In this document: one piece after another, positions 32,319 through 40,694 of the stretch | Layout of the letters: every line of letters begins with the position of its first letter | How positions within the stretch are numbered: the first letter of the stretch is position 1 | Assembly: GCA_949297575.1 (NCBI GenBank) | Contig: CASFTB010000005.1 | Coordinates: 1 to 64,000 of the forward strand | Source of the DNA: an uncultured Bacillota bacterium | GTDB taxonomy: Bacteria > Bacillota > Clostridia > Christensenellales > Borkfalkiaceae | Reading direction: 5' to 3' | DNA length: 64,000 bases | Notes under the pieces: generated by a model | Seen by the model: only the letters and a program-made list of their open reading frames with translations | Told to the model about the DNA's origin: nothing | The model's database searches: none | Made by a program: the position numbers and the translations under genes

Positions 32319-33464
32319 TTACCCGCACAGCTCCCGCACCGCCCGCACGAAAGCGTGCACTTCCTCTTCGGTGCTGAATTCGGAGAGGCTCGCCCGCACC
32401 AGCCCTTCGCCGAGGGTGCCGAGGGCGCGGTGCATGAGGGGCGCGCAGTGCAGCCCGCCGCGCACGGCGATGCCGTAGTCGTCCGAAAGCGCCTGCGCCA
32501 GCAGTTCCGAACTCATGCGCCCGCTGCGGAAGGAGAGGATGCCGCAGCGGTTGGGCCGCGAAAAGAGGGCGATCCCGCCGATGCCGGCCAGCCCTTCCGC
32601 GAGCAGCGCCGTCAGGCGCAGCAGGTGCGCGGCATTCTGCTCCATGCGCGGCATCAGGTGCAGCACGCCCTCGCGCAGCGCAGCCGCGGCGGGGCAGGAG
32701 AGGGTGCCCGCCTCCAGTCTGTCCGGGTAAAAGGCGGGCATGGCGCGGTTTGCGCTCTCGCTGCCCGAGCCGCCGTGCAGCAGGGGCGGGGGCGAAAAGC
32801 GTTCCGAAAGCAGCAGCGCGCCGCTTCCCTGTATGCCGTGCAGCCCCTTGTGCCCGGCGAGGCAGAGGGCGTCGATGCCGCTTTTTTTCATATCGATAGG
32901 GATATGCCCGCCCGCCTGCGCGCCGTCGCACACGGTCAGCACCCCGGCGGGCAAAAGCGCGCGCACGGCGGCCGGGTCGATCTCCGCGCCCGTCACGTTG
33001 GAGGCGAGGGTGAAAGCGGCGGCGACGGTGTTTTCGCGGCAGGCGGCGGCGATGGCGCGCGGCGAGACCGTTCCGCCCTCCGCCCGCACGACGGTCAGCC
33101 CGATTTCACCCGCCCCTTCCAGCCAATACAGGGGGCGCAGCACCGAATTGTGCTCCGCCTCGGTGGTCACGACGTGCGGCTTTGCCCCGCGCAGGTGCAA
33201 AAGCGGGGCGCGCGCCGCCCCGAACAGGGCGATGTTGAGCGCCTCCGTGCAGTTTTTTGTGAAAATGACGCGCTCCTCGCTCTCCCCGCCGAAAAAGGCG
33301 CGCAGCAGTTTGCGGCAGGCGCGCACGTTTTCTCCCTGCGCGGTCGCGAGCGCATGCCCGCTCCGCCCCGGGTTGGCGCAGGTGCCCGCAACGCTCGCTT
33401 CCACCGCGCGCACCACGCAGTCCGGCTTTCTTCCGCCCGTCGCCGCATTGTCGAAGTAGATCAA
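32319..33464 (-). CDS. Cysteine desulfurase-family PLP enzyme (NifS/SufS-like)
   Basis: 381 residues, class V aminotransferase fold. IYFDNAATGG is the canonical N-terminus, TEAEHNSV the PLP-stacking His, DGAQAGGHIPIDM the ring Asp, CLAGHKGLHGIQGSGAL the PLP lysine, and GGLHCAPLMH the active-site Cys in a SufS/CsdB-like position. Liberates sulfur (or selenium) from cysteine. Start is TTG 33464 behind GAGGAGGGCGGA, giving the expected MIYFDN. Divergent from the DUF3343 gene, a common pairing, so the likely role is sulfur/selenium transfer rather than Fe-S assembly. Confidence 0.88.
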   Translation of the reverse strand: MIYFDNAATGGRKPDCVVRAVEASVAGTCANPGRSGHALATAQGENVRACRKLLRAFFGGESEERVIFTKNCTEALNIALFGAARAPLLHLRGAKPHVVTTEAEHNSVLRPLYWLEGAGEIGLTVVRAEGGTVSPRAIAAACRENTVAAAFTLASNVTGAEIDPAAVRALLPAGVLTVCDGAQAGGHIPIDMKKSGIDALCLAGHKGLHGIQGSGALLLSERFSPPPLLHGGSGSESANRAMPAFYPDRLEAGTLSCPAAAALREGVLHLMPRMEQNAAHLLRLTALLAEGLAGIGGIALFSRPNRCGILSFRSGRMSSELLAQALSDDYGIAVRGGLHCAPLMHRALGTLGEGLVRASLSEFSTEEEVHAFVRAVRELCG

Positions 33465-33577
33465 TCCGCCCTCCTCTCCCGCACGCCGCGCGCGGGGTCA
33501 GTCATATACTGTACTAATATATGCCGCACGCCGCCTCTTTTGCGCGGCGGCGGCCCGCAAAGGAGGAAAAATTTTGC

Positions 33578-33835
33578 ATGGACGCCATCCTCGCCGTATT
33601 CCGTTCCCGCGCGCAGGCGTATGACTGTGCCGAAAAACTGAACAGGAGGGGGGTCGCCGCGCGCACCGTGTCCACCCCCACGGAGGCGAACGCCGGCTGC
33701 GGGCTCTCCGTCCGCTTTGCCGCCGCAGACTTCCCCCGCGCCCGCGGCATCCTCTCCGCAGCAGGGTATTCCGCGTTCGCCGGCTTTTTTCGCATCGCCG
33801 TGCGGGGCGGGCATGCCTTTGTCGTGCGCGCCTGA
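33578..33835 (+). CDS. DUF3343 protein, putative sulfur/selenium carrier
   Basis: 85 residues: MDAILAVFRSRAQAYDCAEKL start, TPTEANAGCGLSVRF centre and GFFRI end. The Cys in NAGCGLS is the family's conserved residue. The family is annotated as a putative Se/S carrier and occurs beside cysteine desulfurases. GGAGGAAAAATTTTGC precedes ATG 33578. Divergent from the desulfurase with a 113-bp shared control region. Confidence 0.78.
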   Translation: MDAILAVFRSRAQAYDCAEKLNRRGVAARTVSTPTEANAGCGLSVRFAAADFPRARGILSAAGYSAFAGFFRIAVRGGHAFVVRA

Positions 33836-33867
33836 GCGCGAAAAATTTCCGCACGGCGCGAAAATCC

Positions 33868-33896
33868 TTGAAAGGCGCGCCGCTTTATGGTAAAAT
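33868..33896 (+). promoter_or_regulatory. Promoter of nth, possibly giving a leaderless message
   Basis: TTGAAA (33868-33873), 17-base spacer, TAAAAT (33891-33896). The nth ATG is at 33903, where transcription is expected to begin. Confidence 0.75.
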
Positions 33897-33902
33897 AGGG
33901 GC

Positions 33903-34553
33903 ATGGACGAACAGAGCCGCCTGCGGGCGCTGAAAATTTTATCGGAGATCTATGCGGGTGCGCGCCCCGCGCTGCATTACGAGACCGCCTACGAGCTGCT
34001 CGTGGCGGTCATCCTCTCCGCGCAGTGCACGGACGAGCGCGTCAACAAGGTCACCGCCGAACTCTTCAAAGAGCACGATACGCCCGAGCGCATGCTCACC
34101 CTCTCGCAGCAGCAGCTGGAGAAGTATATCTTTTCGTGCGGGCTGTACCGCAGCAAGGCGGCGCACATCCTCTCCGCCTCGAAGGACATCGTCGAAAAGT
34201 TCGGCGGCAAGGTGCCCGAAGGCTTTGCAGAGCTGAAATCTCTTGCGGGAGTGGGGCAGAAGACGGCGAACGTCGTCTCCTCCGTCTGGTTCGACAAGGA
34301 CGCCATCGCGGTGGATACGCACGTCTTCCGCGTCTCCAACCGCCTCGGCCTCGCCCACGCGGGCACCCCGCTCAAAACGGAGGAGCAGCTCAAAGAAAAC
34401 ATCCCGCAGGAAGATTGGTCCAAGGCGCATCACTGGCTCATCTGGCACGGAAGGCGCGTCTGCCACGCGCAGAGGCCGGACTGTGCGCACTGCCCCCTCG
34501 CCGAGGTCTGCGATCACTTCCTTTCGGAGCGGAAGGACGGGCCCCGTACATAA
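33903..34553 (+). CDS. nth: Endonuclease III
   Basis: 216 residues. HhH-GPD glycosylase/AP-lyase: LAVILSAQCTDERVNKV, LAGVGQKTANVV (helix-hairpin-helix with catalytic Lys), AVDTHVFRVSNRL (catalytic Asp) and the C-terminal [4Fe-4S] loop CHAQRPDCAHCPLAEVC. Removes oxidised pyrimidines in base-excision repair. No ribosome site at a usable distance precedes ATG 33903 (AGGGG lies two bases upstream), which fits a leaderless transcript. The obg gene follows after 48 bases. Confidence 0.95.
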   Translation: MDEQSRLRALKILSEIYAGARPALHYETAYELLVAVILSAQCTDERVNKVTAELFKEHDTPERMLTLSQQQLEKYIFSCGLYRSKAAHILSASKDIVEKFGGKVPEGFAELKSLAGVGQKTANVVSSVWFDKDAIAVDTHVFRVSNRLGLAHAGTPLKTEEQLKENIPQEDWSKAHHWLIWHGRRVCHAQRPDCAHCPLAEVCDHFLSERKDGPRT

Positions 34554-34601
34554 AATGAGCCGGGCGTGTCCGGCAAAATGCGGCAAAAAAGGAGGAATGC
34601 A

Positions 34602-35876
34602 ATGGCATCCCTGTTCACGGATAAAGTAAAGATCGTCATCAAGGCGGGCGACGGAGGAGACGGAATGAACTCCTTCAAAAGCTTCAAGGGCTTTGCCAAC
34701 GGCGGGCCGGACGGCGGAGACGGCGGCAAGGGCGGAGACGTCTACATCGTCGGCGACAAGGACAAAAACGACCTCACCGACTACCGCTTCGGCGCCAAAT
34801 TCGCGGCGGGCAACGGCGAGCGCGGCGGCACCAACAACCGCTACGGTAAGGGCGGGGAAGACGTCACCTTCTCCGTACCCCTCGGCACTCTCGTGCGCGA
34901 CGCGGAGACGGGCAAAGTGCTGTGCGACGTCTATACCGACGGCGAAAAGAAGCTGCTTGCCCGCGGCGGGAACGGCGGCAAGGGCAACGTGCGCTTCACC
35001 ACGGCGCGCCGCCACGCGCCCCACTTCGCACAGAAGGGGCAGAAGACGCAGCCGCATACCCTCATTTTGGAATTGAAGGTGATCGCAGACGTGGGCCTGA
35101 TCGGCTTCCCCAACGTGGGCAAGAGCACGCTGCTGTCCAAAATTTCGGCGGCAAAGCCCAAGATCGCCAACTACCACTTCACCACCCTCTCGCCCAACCT
35201 CGGCGTGGTCAAGTACTACGACAAGTCCTTTATCGCCGCGGATATCCCGGGGCTGATCGAGGGCGCGGCGGAAGGCGCGGGGCTGGGGCACGACTTTCTG
35301 CGCCACATCGAGCGCACCCGCATGCTCGTGCACGTCGTCGACGTTTCGGGCATGGAGGGGCGCGACCCGTGGGAAGATTTCAAAAAGATCAACGCCGAAC
35401 TCAAGGAGTACAGCGAAACGCTCGCCTCCCTCCCGCAGATCGTCGCCCTCAACAAATGCGACGTGTACGGCGCGGAAGAGAACGTGAAGGCGTTTAAGCG
35501 GAAGTGCCGCAAATACAAGTGTTATCCCATCGCCGCGGTCACGGGGGAGGGCACGAGGCAGCTCGTCGAGGCGGCCTTCGATATCCTCAAAGGCCTCCCC
35601 AAACCCGCACCCATCCCCGCCGACGAATTCGAGTACGATACTCCCGACATCAACGAATTTTACATCGAAAAGGACGAGGAGGAAAACGTCTGGTACGTCA
35701 CCGGCGGCCTCGTGGACATGCTCGAGCGCAACGTCGTGCTCTCCGACCCCGATTCCATGGCGTATTTCCAGAAGGTTTTGAAGGACAAGGGCGTCATCAG
35801 GTCACTGCGCGATGCGGGCGTCGCCGAAGGGGATACCGTCGTCGTCGGCGGCGTGGAGTTTGAGTTCAGGGAATGA
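34602..35876 (+). CDS. obg: Obg-family GTPase (ObgE/CgtA)
   Basis: 424 residues. Gly-rich Obg domain (about 1-157, GGDGMNSFKSFKGFANGGPDG and GRGGNGGKGN-type turns), G domain with GFPNVGKSTLL (G1), DIPGLIEGAAEG (G3) and NKCD (G4), and a C-terminal OCT domain (EEENVWYVTGGLVDMLERNV). Acts in late 50S assembly and stress response. AAAAGGAGGAATGCA precedes ATG 34602; an upstream in-frame ATG at 34566 lacks a ribosome site. Confidence 0.97.
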   Translation: MASLFTDKVKIVIKAGDGGDGMNSFKSFKGFANGGPDGGDGGKGGDVYIVGDKDKNDLTDYRFGAKFAAGNGERGGTNNRYGKGGEDVTFSVPLGTLVRDAETGKVLCDVYTDGEKKLLARGGNGGKGNVRFTTARRHAPHFAQKGQKTQPHTLILELKVIADVGLIGFPNVGKSTLLSKISAAKPKIANYHFTTLSPNLGVVKYYDKSFIAADIPGLIEGAAEGAGLGHDFLRHIERTRMLVHVVDVSGMEGRDPWEDFKKINAELKEYSETLASLPQIVALNKCDVYGAEENVKAFKRKCRKYKCYPIAAVTGEGTRQLVEAAFDILKGLPKPAPIPADEFEYDTPDINEFYIEKDEEENVWYVTGGLVDMLERNVVLSDPDSMAYFQKVLKDKGVIRSLRDAGVAEGDTVVVGGVEFEFRE

Positions 35877-35881
35877 TTTGT

Positions 35882-36074
35882 TCGCGAATTTCTCGGCGAG
35901 CTGACGCCTGCGAAATTCTGCGAATTTGAGGGGGCAACCGCCGCCCCTGCAGGACGGCGGTTGCCCCCTCGGCGTGCCATCTTCGGGGCACACAAATTGA
36001 TGAATGCCACGGCGGAGCAGCCGCCGGATGAGGGTTGACCTGCCCCATTCCCCGATCCTCCCCGGGCAGGGGAG
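35882..36074 (+). repeat. Diverged copy of the AGCTGA-loop structured element
   Basis: Same order of parts as the two closer copies. Hairpin 1 (GAATTTC...GGCG-AGCTGA-CGCC...GAAATTC, 35885-35917), then TTTGAGGGGGCAAC leading into a perfect 16-bp hairpin 2 (35927-35942 with 35955-35970), then GGGGCACACAAATTGAT (35985-36001). Two further hairpins follow (36010-36025; 36039-36070). Fills the 244-bp gap between obg and yhbY. Confidence 0.65.
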
Positions 36075-36120
36075 AGGAGGCATGGTAAACCGGATAAGTA
36101 AAATTTTGAGGAAGAAAACA

Positions 36121-36414
36121 ATGTTGACAAGCAAACAGCGCAGCAATTTAAAGAGCATCGCGGCGAACCTTTCGCCCGTCGGGCAGTGCGGCAAGGGCGG
36201 CATCACCGAAAACATGATCCGCTCCCTCTCCGATGCCCTGGAGGCGCGCGAACTCATCAAGGTAAATGTGCTGACCAACGCGGAGGAGGACGCAAAGACG
36301 CTGGGCGCAGAGCTCGCCGAGCGCCTCTCGGCGGAGTGCGTCGCCGTCATCGGCAGAAAGGTCATCCTGTACCGCCGCTCCGCCCGCAAAGAGTTCAAGC
36401 ATATAGAGTTTTGA
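36121..36414 (+). CDS. yhbY: YhbY-like CRM-domain RNA-binding protein
   Basis: 97 residues: LTSKQRSNLKSIAANLSPVGQCGKGG start (CRM domain loop GKGG), ENMIRSLSDALEARELIKVNV, VAVIGRKVILYRRS end. Binds pre-50S rRNA. The gene order obg-yhbY-nadD-rsfS is a known ribosome/NAD cluster in Firmicutes. GAGGAAGAAAACA precedes ATG 36121. Confidence 0.93.
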   Translation: MLTSKQRSNLKSIAANLSPVGQCGKGGITENMIRSLSDALEARELIKVNVLTNAEEDAKTLGAELAERLSAECVAVIGRKVILYRRSARKEFKHIEF

Positions 36415-36459
36415 GCCCTTGAAGATCGTCGAAGGGGAAACGGGAATCCTTTGAACGGG

Positions 36460-37221
36460 CTATTTTCTCTTGCCGAAAAAACGTACGAGCACGGCGACCG
36501 CCAGCAGGATTCCGCCAAAGATGACGTAGTACAGGGGGAACACCGTCAGCTGCGAGAAGAGCAGCAGAGACGCCCCCGAAAACAGGTAGCCCCGCCACGC
36601 GCCGCGGCGGAAGCGGAATTTGAGCTTTTCTTTGACCCCGCCCTTCTTTTCGGGCGGGGCAATGAGTTTTTCTGGCATCTTCCCGCCCGCCTTTACGAGC
36701 GCGTACACCTTCTCCGCGTCGAACAGCTCTACCCCGAACGCCTGTGCCAGCTTTTTTGCCTCTTCGGTGAAGCCGCCCGCGAACACCGCCTTCCGTTTTC
36801 CCTCCGCGCGGATGACGGGGGAGAGGTCGTCCGCCGTCACCTTTTCGAAGCGGAACCGCAGAAAGCCGCGCCCTTCTTCCGAAACGACGGTGTCTCCCTC
36901 CGCCTCGACGGGCGCGCCCTCATTTCGCGCGGCGTTGATGCTCTCCGCCAGAAGCTGCGCGCCGCGCTCGGGGCGATCCATGGCGAGGTGAAAGGCGAGC
37001 TTTTCCGCTTCCTTCTTTTCGGCGGCGGTTTTTTGCCGCCTTTGCCGCCGGGGGCGCGAGAGCAAAAAATACAGCCCCGCCGCAGCGAGGCCGCAGCCCG
37101 TGCCCGCGGCGAAGGACGGCGCGAGGGGCAGGTAAAAGCGGAACAGGCAGAGGGCGAGCATCCCCGCCGTAAAAAAGAGGAACAGGGTATCGGCAAACAG
37201 GGGCAAATCGAACTTTTTCAT
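36460..37221 (-). CDS. Hypothetical membrane protein with internal Mrr-like segment
   Basis: 253 residues. Two N-terminal helices (about 8-25 and 35-55), a charged linker, a soluble central region (about 110-185) and two C-terminal helices (about 213-250) before FFGKRK. The stretch KAVFAGGFTEEAKKLAQAFGVELFDAEKVYALVK resembles the last strand-helix of restriction-endonuclease-like (Mrr) domains, here written in two halves; no catalytic D-ExK is evident, so the likeness is structural only. No ribosome site precedes ATG 37221. It opposes yhbY and nadD. Confidence 0.62.
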   Translation of the reverse strand: MKKFDLPLFADTLFLFFTAGMLALCLFRFYLPLAPSFAAGTGCGLAAAGLYFLLSRPRRQRRQKTAAEKKEAEKLAFHLAMDRPERGAQLLAESINAARNEGAPVEAEGDTVVSEEGRGFLRFRFEKVTADDLSPVIRAEGKRKAVFAGGFTEEAKKLAQAFGVELFDAEKVYALVKAGGKMPEKLIAPPEKKGGVKEKLKFRFRRGAWRGYLFSGASLLLFSQLTVFPLYYVIFGGILLAVAVLVRFFGKRK

Positions 37222-37358
37222 GGAACGGGTGCGCCGCAGGCGCGGCAAAACTGTGCGGCGCTGCAGGCATCGGCCCTTGCGGCCGCGCCTTTGCCGCGCG
37301 CGGGCAGGCAATATTTGCCCGCATTTCTTTTTTCTCCCTTTTTTCCGATTTTCAAACC

Positions 37359-37387
37359 TTGCAACGGCGCGGCGGATGTGCTATACT
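37359..37387 (+). promoter_or_regulatory. Sigma-A promoter of the nadD-yqeK/rsfS operon
   Basis: TTGCAA (37359-37364), 17-base spacer, TATACT (37382-37387). It leaves a leader of about 90 bases. Confidence 0.75.
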
Positions 37388-37485
37388 ATTAGAAAGAGGG
37401 CAGGGGGACGTATATTTTGCGCGCGGGAGCGCCATAAAAGGGCGGATGAGGAGAATAAAACCGCTTTCACGGGAGAGGTTTTTCA

Positions 37486-38622
37486 ATGCGTATTGCGATT
37501 TTCGGCGGGTCCTTTGACCCCGTCCATGTAGAACACATCAATCTCGTAAAGGCCGCGTCCGAAAAGTTGGAGGCGGATAAGATCATCGTCGTGCCCGCCT
37601 TCATCCCGCCGCACAAGCAGGGCAAGGGCCTCGCCTCCGCGGGGGATCGCCTCGCCATGGCGCGCCTCGCCTTTGCGGGCATCCGCGGCTGCGAAGTCAG
37701 CTCGTACGAGATCGGCGCGGGCGGCACCAGCTACACCGTGCTCACGCTCGCCCATTTCCGGCAGCGCTATCCGGACGCCCGCTTTTTCCTGCTCGTCGGT
37801 TCGGATATGCTCAAGGACTTCTACACATGGCGCGAACCGGAAAATATCCTCTCCATGGCAGAGCTCGTCGTCTGCAACAGGGAGGGCGACAAGGTCAGCT
37901 TCCGCGCCGAACAGCTGCGCTTTTTTGCGCGCTTCCGCAAAATGTTTCACACCCTCGAATACGTCGGCAGAGACATCTCCTCCACCAAGGCGCGCGTGCT
38001 GTGTGCCTTCGGCGAAGACCTGCGGCCGTATCTCCCCGCAGACGTGATCGACCACATCGAGGCGAACGAACTGTACCGCGTCCGCGCCGTCAAGGACGCG
38101 CTGCGCTACTTAAAGCCCGCCCGTCGCAAGCATTCCCTGCGCGTGGCGCTGATGGCGGCATCCGAGGCGGGCAGGTACCGCCTTGACGAACGCGCCGTCA
38201 TCCAGGCGGCGGGTCTGCACGACGCGGCGAAAAATCTCGACCTCTCCGCGCCCGAGCTGGCGGGCTTCGTGCCCCCCGAGCAGGACATCCCCGCGCCCGT
38301 GCTGCACCAGTACACGGGAGCATACCTCGCCGAGCACACATTCGGCGTCACCGACCCTGCCGTGCTCGACGCCATCCGCTATCACACCTCGGGGCGGCCG
38401 AATATGAGCGACATGGAAAAGCTCATCTTCCTCTCCGACATGCTCGAACAGGGCAGAGACTTCCCGCACATCGGCAAGCTGCGCGCGGCATTTCACCGCA
38501 GCCTCGGCGAGTGCATGTATCTCTCCCTCAAACACGAACTGAAATATCTCAGGAAAGGCAAGGGCCCCGTCTATCCGCTGACCGTCCGCGCCTTCGAATA
38601 TTACAAAGAAAATAAAAAGTAA
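37486..38622 (+). CDS. nadD: Nicotinate-nucleotide adenylyltransferase fused to a YqeK-type HD hydrolase
   Basis: 378 residues in two parts. Residues 1 to about 195: NadD, with FGGSFDPVHVEHINLV (HxGH-type site, here HVEH), PPHKQGKG, LVGSDMLKDFYTW and VGRDISSTKARV (ISSTxxR). Residues about 200-378: HD domain with RKHSLRVALMA, AGLHDAAKN (HD), and YHTSGRPNMSDMEKLIFLSDMLEQGR, as in YqeK, an Ap4A hydrolase. NadD makes deamido-NAD. In most Firmicutes these are separate adjacent genes; here the frame runs through without a stop. rsfS starts 10 bases later. Confidence 0.95.
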   Translation: MRIAIFGGSFDPVHVEHINLVKAASEKLEADKIIVVPAFIPPHKQGKGLASAGDRLAMARLAFAGIRGCEVSSYEIGAGGTSYTVLTLAHFRQRYPDARFFLLVGSDMLKDFYTWREPENILSMAELVVCNREGDKVSFRAEQLRFFARFRKMFHTLEYVGRDISSTKARVLCAFGEDLRPYLPADVIDHIEANELYRVRAVKDALRYLKPARRKHSLRVALMAASEAGRYRLDERAVIQAAGLHDAAKNLDLSAPELAGFVPPEQDIPAPVLHQYTGAYLAEHTFGVTDPAVLDAIRYHTSGRPNMSDMEKLIFLSDMLEQGRDFPHIGKLRAAFHRSLGECMYLSLKHELKYLRKGKGPVYPLTVRAFEYYKENKK

Positions 38623-38632
38623 GGAGTTACGA

Positions 38633-38980
38633 ATGCGATCTCACGAACTCATGCAGGCGATCTGCAAATTTCTCTCCTCCAAAAAGGCGGAGGACATCCT
38701 CTCCGTAGACGTGCGCGAAAAGACGGTGCTGTGCGACTGGTTCGTCATCGCCTCGGGCCGCAGCACCACGCAGGTGCACGCCCTGTGCGAAAACCTCGAA
38801 GAGCACCTCTCCAAGCAGGGCATCGAGCCCCGCCGCACGGAGGGCACCAAAGAGGGCCGCTGGGGCGTGCTCGACTACGGCGACGTCATCGTGCACGTCT
38901 TCAACGACGAATCCCGCCTCTTCTATCATCTCGAGCGCCTGTGGGACGAGGGCAACAACGTCACGAAATTCGAGGACTGA
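38633..38980 (+). CDS. rsfS: Ribosomal silencing factor RsfS
   Basis: 115 residues with the RsfS pattern: KKAEDILSVDVREKTVLCDWFVIASGRSTTQV split over two strands, then EGTKEGRWGVLDYGDVIVHVF and FYHLERLW. Binds L14 and blocks 30S-50S joining in poor growth. AAGGAGTTACGA precedes ATG 38633. Part of the nadD operon. Confidence 0.95.
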   Translation: MRSHELMQAICKFLSSKKAEDILSVDVREKTVLCDWFVIASGRSTTQVHALCENLEEHLSKQGIEPRRTEGTKEGRWGVLDYGDVIVHVFNDESRLFYHLERLWDEGNNVTKFED

Positions 38981-39001
38981 CAGCCTTTCCGCCCCCCGCG
39001 G

Positions 39002-39289
39002 TCAGCCGTCGAACCTGATGCGCTTCGGCTCGCCGTATTCCTTTTTGCGCGGGCGCGCGCGCTTTTTTTCGACGATGTAGTAGATCTTCTGCGCGCCGCG
39101 CTTTTCGGCGGGCTTTTCCTCTTCGGGCGGCTGTTTTTGTGCCCGCTCGTCCTTTTCGCGCGCGGCGGCGCGCTCGCGCAGGGTGCGGCGCAGCACTTTG
39201 AAGCCGACCGTGCCGCCCGCGCAGAGCAGGAGGAGCAGTAAGAGGTACCCTCCTCCGGCGAGGGTATTCGTGAGTAAACAGAAGAACAT
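39002..39289 (-). CDS. Small membrane-anchored basic protein
   Basis: 95 residues. One N-terminal transmembrane helix (TLAGGGYLLLLLLLCAGGTVGF, about 9-30) and a very basic cytoplasmic tail rich in Arg, Lys and Glu. No domain recognised. Convergent with rsfS, with 21 bases between the stops. No strong ribosome site precedes ATG 39289. Confidence 0.5.
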   Translation of the reverse strand: MFFCLLTNTLAGGGYLLLLLLLCAGGTVGFKVLRRTLRERAAAREKDERAQKQPPEEEKPAEKRGAQKIYYIVEKKRARPRKKEYGEPKRIRFDG

Positions 39290-39399
39290 TTCCGTGCACC
39301 CCCGTGTCTTGCCTCTGTGGCAGGATACGCCCGCATTGTATCACGGCGGGCGGCGGCGCGCGGCGCTGTTTTTGCAGGGATAGGGGAGGTTTTGTCGAA

Positions 39400-40692
39400 A
39401 TGAACGTCTGTGACGTGATCGAAGCGAAAAAGCGGCGCGAAGAACTGAGCGAAGCGCAGACAGAGTTCTTTGTCCGCGCCGTCGCGGAGGGCAGCGCGAG
39501 CGACGCGCAGATCGCCGCCTTCTGCATGGCGGTGTGTATGGGCGGCATGACCGACGAGGAGTGCGCGCGGCTCACCTTCGCCATGCAGCGCAGCGGCAAG
39601 GTCGCGCCCCGCCCCGCTATCGCCGGCGTGTGTGCGGACAAGCACTCCACGGGCGGCGTGTCCGATTCGACGACGCTCGTCCTCGTGCCCGTGCTCGCGA
39701 GCCTGGGCGTGTGCTGCGCGAAGTATTCGGGCCGCGGGCTGGGGCATACGGGCGGCACGCTCGACAAGCTGGAGAGCTTCCCGGGCCTGCGCGTCGACCT
39801 CACGCCCGCGCAGTTCGAGGCGCAGGTGCGGCGCATCGGCGCCGCGGTCGCGGGGCAGACGGGCGAAGTCGTCCCCGCGGACAAGCGCATGTACGCCGTG
39901 CGCGACGTCACCGCCACCATCGACAGCATCCCCCTCATCGCCTCGTCGGTGATGAGCAAAAAACTCGCCTCCTTTGCAGACGTCATCCTGCTGGACGTCA
40001 AGTGCGGGGAGGGCGCCTTCATGCGCACCCCCGAAGAGGCGGAAAAGCTCGCGCGGTTGATGGTGCGCATCGGCAGGCGCGCGGGCAGGCGGGTCTTGGC
40101 AGCGGTCACCGCCATGGATTCCCCGCTGGGCGATGCCGTCGGCTGCAACGCCGAGGTGCGAGACGCCGTCGAGGTGTTGCGCGGCAAAGAGAACGGGCTT
40201 TCCGCGCTCTCCCTCTTCCTCGCCTCCGTCCTTCTGCGGCAGGCGAAGGGCATCTCCGCAGCCGAGGCGGAGGAGGCGGTGCGCGCATGCATCGCGTCGG
40301 GCGCGGCGTTCGGAAAGTTCAAAGAGATCGTGGCGGCGCAGGGCGGAGACGCGCGCGCGGCAGACGATTTTTCGCTGCTCCCCCTCGCCCCCCGCGTGCG
40401 GGAGGTGAGGAGCGGCGCCGCGGGGTACCTCACCGTGTCCGCCCTCGCCCTGGGCAGGGCGTGCGCGGCGCTGGGCGGCGGCAGGAAGAGGCCGGAAGAC
40501 GGCATCGACCATGCCGTCGGCATCGTCCTGCACCGGCGCGCGGGCGAGTTCGTGCATAAAGGAGAGCTCCTCGCGCAAATCTATTATAGAGAGAAGTCGG
40601 AAGAGGCGTTCGCCCTGGCGGAAGGCGCCTTCGGCACACGGGCGCAGCCCCGCGAAGGGCGGCTCGTCTATTCCCTGATCGAGGAGGCATAG
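39400..40692 (+). CDS. pdp: Pyrimidine-nucleoside phosphorylase
   Basis: 430 residues. ADKHSTGGVSDSTTL is the phosphate/thymidine signature; KYSGRGLGHTGGTLDKLES follows in two parts, then DKRMYAVRDVTATIDSIPLI and a C-terminal alpha/beta domain. Splits uridine, thymidine or deoxyuridine to base plus (deoxy)ribose-1-phosphate. GGGGAGGTTTTGTCGAA precedes ATG 39400. The deoC gene follows after two bases, so the pathway is continuous. Confidence 0.95.
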   Translation: MNVCDVIEAKKRREELSEAQTEFFVRAVAEGSASDAQIAAFCMAVCMGGMTDEECARLTFAMQRSGKVAPRPAIAGVCADKHSTGGVSDSTTLVLVPVLASLGVCCAKYSGRGLGHTGGTLDKLESFPGLRVDLTPAQFEAQVRRIGAAVAGQTGEVVPADKRMYAVRDVTATIDSIPLIASSVMSKKLASFADVILLDVKCGEGAFMRTPEEAEKLARLMVRIGRRAGRRVLAAVTAMDSPLGDAVGCNAEVRDAVEVLRGKENGLSALSLFLASVLLRQAKGISAAEAEEAVRACIASGAAFGKFKEIVAAQGGDARAADDFSLLPLAPRVREVRSGAAGYLTVSALALGRACAALGGGRKRPEDGIDHAVGIVLHRRAGEFVHKGELLAQIYYREKSEEAFALAEGAFGTRAQPREGRLVYSLIEEA

Positions 40693-40694
40693 AG

